This document shows positions 12,901 through 27,206 of a DNA stretch of 64,000 bases, piece after piece. Location of the stretch: NCBI GenBank assembly GCA_024345305.1, contig BRON01000005.1, positions 1,364,001 through 1,428,000 on the forward strand. The letters run 5' to 3'. Below the pieces are notes generated by a model. It saw nothing but the letters and a program-made list of their open reading frames with translations. It had not been told where the DNA came from and ran no database searches. The DNA comes from Mrakia gelida (taxonomy: Eukaryota; Basidiomycota; Tremellomycetes; Cystofilobasidiales; Mrakiaceae). Made by a program: the position numbers and the translations under genes. Each line of letters opens with the position of its first letter. Position 1 is the stretch's first letter.

Positions 12901-13245
12901 AATGGTTCCGGTTCCTCGAGTCCAGCGCCCTTCCAGAACGCCCACTACCTGCCTCACTCTCAGAACGGGTCGCCGTACCTCCAGAAGAGCGGAGGAAGAG
13001 GTCCGACAATCGTTCAGCAGCCGGGCCAGATGAGGAAGGTGGATCCTTTGTGAGTCGTCGTCTCTTTCTTCTGTTTTTCGGGACGCGTTCGACGCGACGA
13101 ATCCTTGAGACTCACGCACCTTCCTTCCCCTTTCGATCATTCCCGCAGATACCCTGCCACTCCTCCCAACCCTTCCTCCGCCCAAGACGCCCAGTCCAAG
13201 AAGGAGAAGAAGAGCGGAGGGTGCTGTGGGTGCTCGATCATGTAG
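9918..13245 (+). CDS. Ser/Pro-rich, probably farnesylated (CaaX) protein of unknown function
   Basis: I do not recognise a catalytic domain. Exon 1 (9918-10053) encodes a short segment with SWDDEVVPTLRK and ends at a GTGAGT donor in phase 1. A long exon, read with confidence from about 10560 to 12204, is low-complexity Ser/Pro/Thr with acidic patches (DGEDVFFPRSDEEELGGRF). It ends in NWDDNILPT, continued in the next exon as VRKKQMTPNPLDKW, so the WDD..hPThRK motif occurs twice. A 23-base exon (12641-12663) follows. The last exon ends KKEKKSGGCCGCSIM. CSIM is a CaaX box whose Met favours farnesyltransferase, and it is preceded by Lys residues and two more Cys, a plasma-membrane anchor pattern. 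The exon structure between 10054 and 10560 is unresolved, because the best coding frame switches there without a clean donor. Inferred role: membrane-tethered scaffold or signalling adaptor. Confidence 0.6.
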
Positions 13246-13932
13246 CTTCGTTCGCATCCTCTCCTCTCTCCCTACCTCCCTCTCTACCTCACTTTCTTCC
13301 TTACGTCGCATCACTCTCCTTCCCTTCTCTACCCTTCCTTCCCTCCACACCTTTTGCTTCTTCTCTTCTTTTACGACCCGTTACCGCCCTTTTCCTTTCA
13401 TCTCTCTCCTCCCTCTCATCCTTTCCTTCATGCCCGTCTTCATTTATTCACTCACTCCTCCTCTGCCATCTACTACCCCAACCTCACAACCCTCGTTTGC
13501 TTCTTTCTCGTTCTCGACCCTCGCATGCTTCTCTCGTTCGTTTCCAACCCACTCTGCTTCGCTTAAGTTCTCTCTTCTTCTCGCTCTCCGCTTTGGATTC
13601 CCTTTGATTCGACTCTTTACCTACTCTTGCTTCTCTTAATATACTGTTTTCTCTCGCGATTGAGATGGGTGCGTGCTTGAGAGCCGAAGGAAGAGAGGGG
13701 AGTGAGCAGGCGTCGAGGGACGACGACGCGTCGCTTCGTTTCTGTGCGTCGTCGGGCTTTGAGCTGCGTGAGTCATAAAGATCGTAACGACATCTAAAAA
13801 AAACATAAGAGGGATACCACATGACGTTGATCAAACAGCTTCCCTCTGCAGCAAAAACGAGACGAAAGGTCAGTTCAACGTCAAGTCGCGTCGACTTCGG
13901 CAACGAACGAGCGAAAGAAAGAGAGCTCACTC
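13246..13932. other. Convergent intergenic region
   Basis: 3' regions of the CaaX protein gene (+) and the methyltransferase gene (-). It is strongly pyrimidine-rich on the + strand from 13260 to 13640, then has a short A-run near 13796. I see nothing else except a GACGCGTC palindrome at 13725-13732. Confidence 0.5.
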
Positions 13933-15856
13933 CTATGCGAGTCCTAGTCCCCACTCAGCCATCTCTCTGATGTGCATACTTGGGCCTCTACTCCCCACTT
14001 CAATCTTCTCAATCTTCTTGTTCCTGCTTACCGGAGCAGGCAACCAAGTCCCTCGCTTCTCCCATCCCAGCTCCTTCACCACCCACTCCCGGTACCGATC
14101 CGTTTCCTCCTCGTACGGCGAGAACATCGTGTTTATATCCTCCAGATGCATTGCGGCTTCGGGAAGGAGCTCGAGGAGGGCTTGACGGTGGGAGAGGACG
14201 CTTGCGAAGTAGGTGTGCGAGACGGTGATGTCTTTTTGACGAGACGGGTGAGGCCAGGAGGAGAGAGGAGGGTGGAAGGTGATGGATATAGGTTGTCTTG
14301 GAGATGGTTTTTGAATGAAAGATGGGGGTGAAAGAAGGTGGGACGATGGCTGAAGTGAGCGAGAACGACACGAGGACAAGTCAGACGCGACGCGTTGAGC
14401 CAGGAGCAAGACGAGAAAGGCTACGAACGAGTGCGATATGCGTTAACCTTCGAAGCAGCAAGCATCCTATTCCAGAGGTCCTCGAGGCTGAGAGCCGGCA
14501 CGACAGTGATGATGGCGCTCGAGCTGTTTTTGGCGGTCGTAGAAGACGAGGAAGTTGAGGAAGAACGAGACTGGATGGGTGTTTGGATTGAGCTGGTCTT
14601 GTGCTCGGGATCCGAGGAAGAAGGAGTCGAACCAGACTTGAATCCTGGGAAATACGAATCTTGGATCTCGAGCGGGTTCGAAGAAGACAAAAAATGGGGT
14701 GAGCGTTCGAAAGAAACGACGCGACGAAAGGAGCTACGAACTTCGAAGACTCCCTCGGGCGAAAGGACTCGATTGACCTCCTGTGAACGACAGAAATCAG
14801 AGATCAGTATAGAGGAGAGCTGGATGTGAGAAGAATTGGGGCTCACCTCAAAGATACCGGCCCACTAGAAAAGGAGAAGAGTGAAAGGACGCGTTCAGCT
14901 TTTTCGTCTTTCAACCGAACGCCAGTGAAAAAGAGCTCACAGAAGCCTCTGGTACCACCATGCCTCCCGTCAACCTCAGAGAAATGAAATCAAAGGATGC
15001 TTCTGAGAATGGTAGACGCTCGAGACTGGGGAAGAAGACAACATTGTTAGCTGTTCATCGAAGGGTGAGAGTGAAACACGAGATGACGGATCGACCCACA
15101 AGTTCGCCTTCACCCAGGTAATTCTTCTCGCCAGCGACGAGTCCGGTAAATCTCCAGGACAAGGCTGTATTGATGCTCATCCCAGCCCAGTGAAGCTCGA
15201 GCTCTGCGTCGAAGAACGAAAGGCGGAGTCAGGGTCGTGGAAAGCGAGAGGGGGAAGTAGACGCGACAAGACCAACGCAGACGAACGTTCCATATCGAAG
15301 CCATCTCGAGTGTCCAACTCCCTGATCCACACCTGCACGAAATGCGAAGAAGGTGGAATTTGTCAGCCGGAGAGATTCGATCCGAAAAGGGTCGAGAGCG
15401 AGAATTTACCCGAGCTCGAGCACGCGAGCTGGATGCTTTCTTTTCCAGGGATATCGCGTGAGACCCTTGTACAGGGAGAGCTCGTCTCTGGAAGCAGCGA
15501 ACCTCATCGCCTCACTGTGAGAAAAGGAAGAGAAACGAACGTAAGTCAGCCTTGACAGATCGAGCTCGCGGTAGAAGGAGGGGGACGAGGAAATGAAAAC
15601 AGGAGCGACGCGCTCACTTGTCGAGCGTCTCCGTCTCAAAGCCACTACTCCAGCAAGCTCCTTCGACAGTGTGATGCTTCTTCCCACCCATCATCAGCCA
15701 TTCTTCTCTCTGGACGTCCACCTCCTTGGGCTCCTCGTTTGGCGAGTGCGAGCGCGAGTCGAGGTCGACGGAGGGCGAAGGCGAGGGAGGAAGGTCGCCG
15801 GACCATCGTCGAAGCAGTGAGAGTTTCCGAGTCCATCTTTTGGGTGACTGAGACAT
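13933..15856 (-). CDS. Class I SAM-dependent methyltransferase (UMTA/LaeA-like)
   Basis: Transfers methyl groups from S-adenosylmethionine; the substrate is unknown. After a basic, Ser/Pro-rich N-terminus (start at 15856) the exons give GLTRYPWKRKHP, then ARVLELGCGSGSWTLEMA, which is SAM-binding motif I with its ELGCGSG loop split by an intron. Later come LERLPFSEASFDFISLRL, the post-II acidic motif region, and WAGIFEVNRVLSPEGVFEV, the motif III strand-turn (xEhxRVLxPxGxxEh). The C-terminal part is a variable region with SLEDLWNRMLAAS and a final exon ending REMAEWGLGLA. This order fits fungal UMTA-type methyltransferases often annotated near LaeA, whose roles range from development to secondary metabolism. 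No biosynthetic cluster surrounds it, so a metabolic-cluster role is not supported. At least six introns. Confidence 0.75.
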
Positions 15857-16676
15857 GGTGATGTGTTGAGGAGAGCTTTGAGAGTAGATGGGGGGCTGGG
15901 GGGTCTGATGAAGTACGAGGAGGAACGATTGCTTTCTCCGCCAAAACGACTCGACGACAATCAAGTTTGATGAATAGCGTGATTGCGCGATTGCGATTGG
16001 GGCGCAGACGGAGAGTTCTGAGGTATTCGAGATAGCGAGGAAGATCTGAGAATAGTTTCCGAAGCGGAGTTGGCGAAGATTAGAGGCGTCGAGGAGACAG
16101 GTGGACGTTTGGATAGGACACGCGCGAGGACGACGATGCGAGGAGGTTTTGGGTGCGGAGAGCGAGGGAGAGGCACGGGAGGAGGCTTCAGACCTGATGG
16201 CTTAGAGTGAGTCCAATGCACTGGGCAGAATGAACAACGGGGAACGCGAGGAGGGAGCGAAAGGAGTCGGTCAGGGGCGAGTTGAAGGGGAAACAACGAA
16301 CTAAAACGCTGTCCATCGAATCTACTGCGCGACTGCTGGTGGTACCTCCCTGAGAGTTACACTCGCCTCGCGCCAGTACACTGGGTCAGCCGCGTTCTCT
16401 AGAAGCTGAACTTGAGGCCCCGATGAAGGTCGACGCGACGCGTTTTTCCGCCGTCACGTCTTCTCTCCTCCTAAATCGCACCGTCCGACCCGAAAGTAAG
16501 GAAAAGATGACAAGTACGAGACATGTCATGCATCCATGCGAGAGAGAAAAAGCTCAAAGCGTACAAAAGTCGAGAGCGAATGCCAGACGCGACCAAGAAA
16601 ACGAGAACCAAGCGAAGCGAAACGAAACGAGACCTCGAACGTATAGTCAAAGTGGACCAGCCAATCCCTGCAGTAT
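15857..16676. promoter_or_regulatory. Spacer holding the methyltransferase promoter and CBK1 3' end
   Basis: Both flanking genes are on the minus strand, so this holds the promoter of the methyltransferase and the terminator of CBK1. A minus-strand open frame at 15961-16296 is Pro/Ser-rich without coding bias or splice context, so I do not call it. Confidence 0.4.
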
Positions 16677-19991
<3,315 letters not shown>

Positions 19992-20388
19992 CTTCGCGCG
20001 CCAGAGGGGGAGGGGAGGAAGAGATGGGCGAGAGAGGGGGAGGGATGGGAGGGTGGGAGGGAAAGGAGGGGACGTGCAGACGGAGAGGGAGAGTTGATTT
20101 CGCCTCTTTGGGAAAATCAACGACGACGAGAGGAAAAGAAAAGGGCGAGAAGAATCGTGTATAGGGCAAGGTCTATGGGTAGGATTCCGAAAAGGTGCAG
20201 ATCAGGGTATGCTTTGAGGTGAAGTGGGTATGGGAAAATGCTGGGGTAAAGAAGGGAAAGAGAGCGAGGGAACGAAGGCGTGAAGTCGAGGGAGAGTTTG
20301 ACGCGTCTCGACGAGGCCTTTCTATCTATATAACGAGATCCGAGAGATGGGGAGCAAGTCGTCTGGATGGAACGGTCGAGTACGCCTT
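19992..20388 (-). promoter_or_regulatory. CBK1 promoter region
   Basis: Lies between CBK1 and the 3' end of TRK1, both minus strand. It is purine-rich on the + strand directly upstream of the CBK1 start and contains one GACGCGTC palindrome at 20300-20307. No TATA box is recognised with confidence; a TATATA-like stretch sits near 20329. Confidence 0.35.
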
Positions 20389-23300
20389 CTATACGGTCTC
20401 CTGGCGAGGGATGGTGATAGTAGGTCCGCCGAGAGTCGAGGTTCCTCCTGCGGAAGCTTGACGAGGTCGCTTCGAGTCCTTAAATTCTCGAGGCAGCATG
20501 ATGGCTCGATCGATAGCTTGAGGGAGTCCACGATGACGACCACGGAGCATGACGCAGATGGTCTGAAGTGAAGTGAAAAGGAACAAGGGAGTCAGCGGGA
20601 GACGCGACGAACTCGTGAAAGCGAGGAGGATCGGAGGCGACGAACGATCAGCTTCGAGAGAGGCCTGAAGGATCCTGCGAAGGAGAAGTTTTCGGTAGGG
20701 ATTCCGAGAGTGAGCCCGATGGTAGCGTAGGCGGAGACCTGGGGAGGAGGGAGGGAGATCAGCGACGGACTCCTCGAGGAGTGTGAAGAGGAGGTTGCGA
20801 CGAGCCATCTCGAACACGATTCGGAAGACCTGAGAGGAGAGAAAAGAGGTTAGCGGGGCATCGGCAGAGAAGGGAAGAGCAAAGACGCACGTTGAACCAG
20901 GGAGCATTGGTGTCGTCCATGATTTGGTTTCGCTGGGTTCGTCGAAAGTGAAGACCGAGGCGGAGAATCAGCACGAGTGAAGGCTCAAACCAGGAGAAGA
21001 AAGTAAAGGCACTCACCTCGACGATGCAGATGAGGAAGATGGCGAGCATGAGCGGCCACACGTCGAAGGCTCTGGAGAAAGGAAGAAAGAAGGACGTAAA
21101 TTCACCGAATTCTCTAACGCACACTTCGACGCGCAACCGTTCGGACTCACAGTTGTTTCCTCGCGTGCCAGAGAAGATAGCGACTGATGAACGAAGTTGG
21201 AAGAGAAAGGGCGTCAGCTCGAGGTCGCGAGGAGGAGCGAGAAGAAGTCGAAGAGACGAAAGGACGAACCCAAAGACTTCGCCCTTCGGTCCGTTCGAAT
21301 CAGGCTCAGGATCCTCCGGCGTCACACCCTTCTCGTGAACGTATACTCCGAGAGACTTCTCCTCGTATACGTTGGTGGACCGAACACTGAGGGCGATGGG
21401 GAAGACGGCGATGTCTGTTGAAGATACGAGGAGGTCAGTCGACGCGTCGAGGTACGAACGAAGAGGAGAGCGAAGAACGTACACATGAGACCGATGTAGA
21501 GGAACCTGGATGAATCGAAATCGGCAAAAGTTAATTTCAGGTCAGGTCGATGATCGACGTAGAGTCGAGAGAGGGAGAGCACTCACTGAAGAGCAGGGGA
21601 CATGTCGGCGAGCGTTACGATCTGGAAGCCACTCGCACGAACGCAGATCGACTGGAAGTACCCGTCGATAATTTGTTGCCCTACCGTGAGACTCTCGACG
21701 GGAGAGAGACCGATGTTGAGCACACCGAAGGCGATCCAATCCTGCAAAACGAAGAGTCGGTGAGCGAGAGACTTCGCACGAGCGAGGGGACCAAGGGAGA
21801 GGACGAGGACGAGGAGAGACGACGAACGATGACACTGGAGGAGGAGAAATGGTAGGTCAGTGAAGGCCTAGTGGAATAGGAGGCGGGCCCTCGTGAGAAG
21901 GGTGAAAGAGAGGAGAGGAAGGACGAACATGAAGAAGATCAGGAGCGCGAAGAGATACCACGTTTGATGAGAGGGGAAAAGGTAAAGGAAGCAACTGAGT
22001 GAGGCAAAAGAAGGGTTGTATTAGCGAGAGTTTGTCGAGAGGTGGATAAGTGAAAGAACCGAACATACCGACGGGGATGATCGAGCAAGAAGTGAAGCGT
22101 CTCGACGACTTCGCTGTCCTGAGGAAGAGTTCGGGTGCCGATCCAGCTGCAAGGAAACGAAACGAGATCAGCCGATGACAAATAGTAGTAGTAGAAGAAA
22201 GGATAACGAACATGATGAGTCGGAGACTGGAGCAGCAAGAAGATGGGGTCAGTTGGCGTTGAGTTGTACGCGTCGTCGAAGAGTGACTCACAAGATGGGC
22301 AGTCTGCGCGAACGAAGGGAGACGCGATCAGCTCGAGCGATTCAAGGAAGTGTGAGCACACACTCACGCGTGATTCCCAGCGAGAATAACAAAGGAGAGA
22401 GTCATGATCATGAGGTAATCGGTGCTCTGCGAAAACGAACGCGTTGAGTCAGCGTCGAATCGTCTCCTCACCATCTCCCTTCGGTCTACTACACGCTCGA
22501 GACTCACGAAAGGGATCATGCTCGTATCCACCAAGCTCAGTCCTCCACCACTGTAGGCCGAAAGCGTTTGGAACGCCGAGAACCAGGGCTTGCTGACGAT
22601 CCTAGGTTGATCGGCGAAGACTGAGTCCCACTTCGAGTGCGTGGTGAGGTATGGGTAGATGAGGAGGAAGCTGATGAGCTGGGAGCCGATCCAGTATCCA
22701 GCGACGATGTACGAGAGGAGACGAAGAGCTCTGTACTCGACTCCTCCGATCTCCTCGAGCTCTTCGTCCGTCAAATCGTCCGTGTTTGCGAAGACGGAGT
22801 TTCGTCCGACGAGAAGACCATCGAAGTGGAGCCATTTTGCAGCCCTGAAGCGAGAACGAAAGAAGAAGAGGGTTGAGAAGAGAGGTCGAGTTCGAAGCGG
22901 ACGAGAGACACGAAGGACTCACTTCGTCAATCTCGCCTTCGCCTCAGCTTCCATCCTTCTCTTCTTCTCGTGAGCTCCCTCCTCCCTCCGATCTATCGTA
23001 CCACTCAGCAGAGTCATCGTCCTCGCTGGCTGCGTGAGCCTGCTCCGCATCCCTGAAGGAATGACGGCCTTGGTGAGCGAGACGAGAGGGTTGGGGAATC
23101 CTCCGAATCCTCGCTCCGCGGAGGTTTGGACGGAGACGAGGGGACGATGGACAGGATGAGCGACCGATGCGACCGTGGGTTGACGGAGATAGGAAGAGTG
23201 ACGCTGGTCGGAAGGACGAGTGGCTTGGACGAATCGAGGAGTTGGGACGGAGGGAAGAGGTTGAGCGTCGGGGGTCTCGCTTTCGGATGGCAGGAGTTGA

Positions 23301-24849
23301 GAAGTGAGAGGTGGAGGAGAGTCGAATAGACGGCCTTCGTCTACGAGGAGGGGAGATGGGGAGTTTTCGTAGACCGTTTGGGGGGAGTGCTCGATGGGGA
23401 TGGGAGGGAGTTTCTCGTTCGAGTGAACGTCGAGAAGGAGAGAGGGACCGTCTGTGCCGAAGAGAGGTCTTAGCTGATGCCTTCGAGAGTAGGGAATCAT
23501 AGAGGAAGAGAAGAGTACTCACGTCCGATGGTAGGTTTCCGAGACGGCGGTTCCTCTGGGACGAAGGAGAGCGCGGGTTCAGCCGCGACGGGGACGCGTT
23601 CGCTGTGCTCAGAATGACGCGAGCGGACTGTCTCGCTCGAAGACGAGCCTGGCCGATCCACCGCCTCTGTCCTGAAAGGCCGAGCTCCCGTCGGCTGGGA
23701 TAATCAAGAAGCGAAAAGGGCAGTCAGCTCAGCCGTCGCGGCCAAGACGCGTCTCGCTGCTCTCAACTCGCCATTGAAGATCTCGATCGTTCGACTCACC
23801 AGTGATATCATCCCAGTAAAGCCTGTCAGTCTCCTCTTCAACCTCTCCTTCATCCCAGCTTCACCTCCGTCGTTGAAGTCGCCCGTTCGTACGGTCGCCA
23901 TCCGACTCGCTGTTCTCGCGGCGAGGAGGTTGGCACGATGAGCTCGATCCTGACGAAGAAGAGTCTCGCACTTGATCCGGAAGAAGTCTGAAGGAGAGAA
24001 AGGTGGGGATCAGCGTTGAGCGGTCGATGAAGAGGTGTTGGGAAGGAGGGAGACGCGACGGAGGACGAACTCTTTCGAACCTGTGAGGGAAGAAGAACGA
24101 GGAAGCGTCAGTGGGGTGACTTCGACGAGGTGTGTGGACGATCAGGAGACTTACTAGAACCATGATCCAAGAGACGAACGTCAGATCTCCCAAGATCATC
24201 AAGCAGAAGAGGATGGCCTGCTGCAATCCAGTCAGGGTCGAGAGGCTGAGAAAGCGAGAGCACGATGATCAGTTCCATAGCCTGAACGATGAGCTTGATT
24301 CGAACGATCTCACTTGACGGTAGTCAGACCAGTCACCCTAATAACACAAAGCAAAAAAAGAGAGCGAGAAGTCAGAAACGGGACGCGTCAAACACGATGA
24401 GGAGACGACGAGCTCGACCCCATCCCTCCTCCACATCGCCCTCAACTGAAAGTGAGACTCACGTCATAGCAGAGAAGCAGAGAAAGAGAGAATCGATGTA
24501 CTCGATGTGAAACTTTCCATTGGCGCCGTAGAAGATGCCCGAGAAGAAGAGCGGCTACAAGAAACGACGAGGAGGGGGGAGGATGGGGAGGATGGGGAGG
24601 AGGGAGGAATGGTGAGCTCGTCGTTCGACTTCGCGAGCCTTCCCTTCCGACGAGGTCTGCTTCCCCAAGCCAGCTTAGACTTACGATGATGGTGAAGGCG
24701 ATCAGATGTATACGGAAAAAGTTGAGATGGCGTTCAATTCTGTGGAAGAACGTTGGCGAAGGGGAGGAGGAGTCGAAGGGAGCTTCAGGGGAAGGGGAGT
24801 TGTTGTCCGTCGGAGAGGGAAGCAGCCAGTCTCGCAGGTGGTTGAACAT
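20389..24849 (-). CDS. TRK1: High-affinity potassium transporter, Trk family
   Basis: Plasma-membrane K+ uptake protein built from four membrane-pore-membrane repeats. N-terminal exons give MFNHLRDWLLPS and a first helix, then KFHIEYIDSLFLCYD and VTGLTTVNLSTLTGLQQAIL, the first pore (Gly of TGLTTVNLSTL). A long Ser/Pro-rich cytosolic loop follows. The other pores read FQTLSAYSGGGLSLVDTSM with AGNHALPILLRLIMW, CVRASGFQIVTLADM, and SAYATIGLTLGIPTENFSFAG, each keeping the central filter glycine. The protein ends in a basic tail (PREFKDSKRPRQAS). The start at 24849 is the first ATG in the frame; upstream in-frame sequence lacks an ATG. About 18 short introns. It is divergent from the F-box-like gene to the right. 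The symbol is by family; which Trk paralogue this is cannot be told. Confidence 0.9.
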
Positions 24850-25304
24850 GTCGAGGAGATGAGAGAGTCGAGAGGCTGATATGGAAATCAAAAGGGATAA
24901 GATCGATGAGCCTGGCAGTCGAAGGAACGGCGAGGGTAGGAGGAAGGGAGAGAGCGAAGCTGACCTTCCGAGGAGGGAAGGCGAAACGAGCCGGAGCTCT
25001 TGATCTAGACTGCCGCTGAACCTGGGTGTTGAAGTGAGAGCGCGAGTACTTGTCGAGTAGGTTTCTATGGTAGTGTCCTCCGCTAGAGAATTCGAAGTCC
25101 TGATAGTTCTAAGGGGAGGGTCGAAGTGGTTGGAAGGTCGCTGCGAGGTGAGCTCGCGTTTCAGCGCCAGCTTTCGAAGTCGAAGTCGTCCTCCCTTTCC
25201 TTCTTCTCTCTCTCAACTCTCAGCGTCGACGGATCAGCGTTATCGTACTGTCCTCTCCCCCATTGGCGAACGAAGATCCTCGTCGAGTCTCCCAACCCTC
25301 CTAA
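24850..25304. promoter_or_regulatory. Divergent promoter region, TRK1 / F-box-like gene
   Basis: Shared upstream region of TRK1 (-) and the F-box-like gene (+). It becomes CT-rich toward 25300. No clear TATA or repeat was seen. Confidence 0.4.
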
Positions 25305-26595
25305 ATGGCCAACAACCAGAGCCTTCCTCCCTCTTCTTCCACCCTGGTTGGCTCCTCCTCCTCCCTCCCATCTCGCCAAACTCCTTCCACCCGAACCCGT
25401 CTTCCCGTCAGCTACTATCCCGAGATCTGGAACCTTATCCTCCACTTCGCCTTCATCCCTCATCTCCCTCCCGACTCCTTGCGAGAACGAATCGAAGAAC
25501 CACCCTCGCTCGCTCCCCTCCTCCCTCTCACGCTCGTCTGCAAAGGTCTCCGAGAGCTCGCCCTTCCCCTCCTCTACAAGAACCTCACCGTCCGTCGGGC
25601 CGCGGACTGGACTCTCCTCCTTCATCCCACCGAAGGGCTCCTCGTCGGAGAAGGAACGGATCAAAGGAGACGACGAGCTTCGGTCAAGAGGTTGAGCTTC
25701 GCTCCCCGTTCCTTTCCCTCTTCCTGGACACCTTCGAAGCTACGAGCAGCAGGATCGAACTTCGGACCTGACCTCGTCATGGCTCCCTTGGATTTCTCTC
25801 CTCATCGGGGTCTGGAAGAGGTCTGCGTCGGACCGTGGGGGAGTGCAGCAGCAGTCGTGAAGGAGAACATCGAGGCGACCCTCAAGAGCGAGATCGCCGT
25901 AGGAACCTACCTGTGGGATTGGCTCAAGATGAAGGTAAACATCCTCAGTTCGGACGTTTATTGGCGACATGAGATGGAGGCTCGCAACCTCCTCGAGTCC
26001 GTCATTGATGACGAGGTCCTCATACAGCAAGCCTCTTCCCTCGTTCGCCTACTTGACCTCGCTCGTCCGGCCGTCGCCCACTTCTCCCTTACCCTCCTCG
26101 AGCTCGCTACCTTCGCCCTCATACCCCCCTTCGGTCCTCTGTTTGGAGCCTATGGTCTCCCACTCGGATCTTCTTTCGACCTCTACATCCACCGCAACCC
26201 CATCCTTTCGAAACGCCTCGAACTCCGACCAATGGACACACTTTCAGCAGCGATCGTGGGCTTCAAGACCCAAGTGCCGTCAGCGAAAATCAACGTCGAC
26301 TTCGCTCTGTCAAGCACGACGATGCTGGCAAGTTTCTACGCTCTTGGAGAGGTGCACGGCTGGAGTAGGGACCTTGATGGCTGGTGGACTTGGAAGGAGC
26401 CAGCTCGCGAGGACGAGGAAGACGAGGGCGATCTCGACGCGTATGTTCTCTCTCTCTTTGCCCTCGTTCACCTCCCCTTCCTCTCTCGTCTCGGCTCGAT
26501 ACTCATCGTTCTTGCTCTTCTGTCCTTGATCCAGTCCTCCTCCACCTCCCAACCCTCCTCCCTCGATCCCCTCCCCGTCCCATCCCAAAGTCTAG
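25305..26595 (+). CDS. F-box-like protein, family A
   Basis: N-terminal motif YYPEIWNLILHFAF, then LPLTLVCKGLRELALPLLYK, a pattern like fungal F-box proteins (P.E....IL, then hydrophobic blocks and V.K..R.L..P.LY). F-box proteins recruit targets to SCF ubiquitin ligases; that role is inferred. A downstream block DWTLLLHPTEGLLVGEG recurs in the genes at 40484 and 53197, so the three form one subfamily. No leucine-rich repeats or WD repeats are obvious. An acidic stretch (EDEEDEGDLDA) ends at a GTATGT donor. The intron 26441-26534 joins in phase to a Pro-rich segment that ends at TAG, 26593-26595. Beyond the stop the same frame stays open and coding-like to 26919 (separate entry). Start at 25305 is the first ATG. 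Confidence 0.6.
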
Positions 26596-26919
26596 CACCC
26601 CGACGAGAATCAACAAGCCTCCGTCAAGCTCGAGCCTCGTCGTTCCCAACGCGGCGTCAAGAAGGAGGCGAAGGTCGAGTTCAAGGAGGAGCCGGTTGAT
26701 AGGAAGCCCAAGAAGGAGCCGAAGGAGGAGTCGGTCGACGTGAAGATCAAGATCAAGAAGGAGGTCAAGGTCGAGTCGTCGACGAAGGAGGAGGAGAGCG
26801 TCGAGACGAGGGTCCCTTCGGCCGGGGTGAAGAAGGGGGAGGAGAGGATCGAATCAAGGGTTCCGAAGGGAGAGAAGTCGGTCAAGAGGGAGGAGAAGGT
26901 TGAGCCGAAGGAGGAGTGA
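26596..26919 (+). other. In-frame Lys/Glu-rich extension after the F-box-like stop
   Basis: 107 codons in the same frame as the spliced F-box-like gene, ending at TGA 26917-26919. Codon choice is strongly coding (almost all third positions G or C). The product would be a charged tail with several sumoylation-type motifs (VKLEP, VKKEA, FKEEP, VKREE). Joining it without the TAG needs a phase-0 donor, such as the weak GTTCTC at 26445, with the TCTAG acceptor at 26595. The strong GTATGT donor does not give this frame. It could be a missed intron form, stop readthrough, or a tail lost by nonsense mutation. Confidence 0.45.
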
Positions 26920-27206
26920 GCTAGCGTGTCTCCGTCCTTCCCTTTGCTTTGCTCTCCGTCGCGTCTTCGTTTTCTCTATTTTCTTCTCTCACGAACACAC
27001 GTACACGTACCCTTCACGATTTTTTCTATCTCTCTTTCTCTCTTATGACCCTTTACGCTCACGCTTCTCCTTGCTTGTCGAGAGGCTCACACCACGAACG
27101 AAGGACGTTGGCGCTCGGTCAAGTTCGACGCGTCGCGAAAGCTCGTTTCGTTTCAGTCATAAAAGAGTCAACCACGGAACTCAACCGAACTAGATAACAA
27201 CCCTAC

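Noticed and set aside
15961..16296. 111-codon minus-strand open frame between the methyltransferase and CBK1
   Set aside because: It is Pro/Ser-rich with weak third-position bias, no domain and no splice context, as expected of promoter sequence.
26441..26534. Hydrophobic, membrane-like segment in the F-box-like reading frame
   Set aside because: It is the translation of an intron with a GTATGT donor, a CTTGAT branch and a CCAG acceptor, not a real membrane helix.
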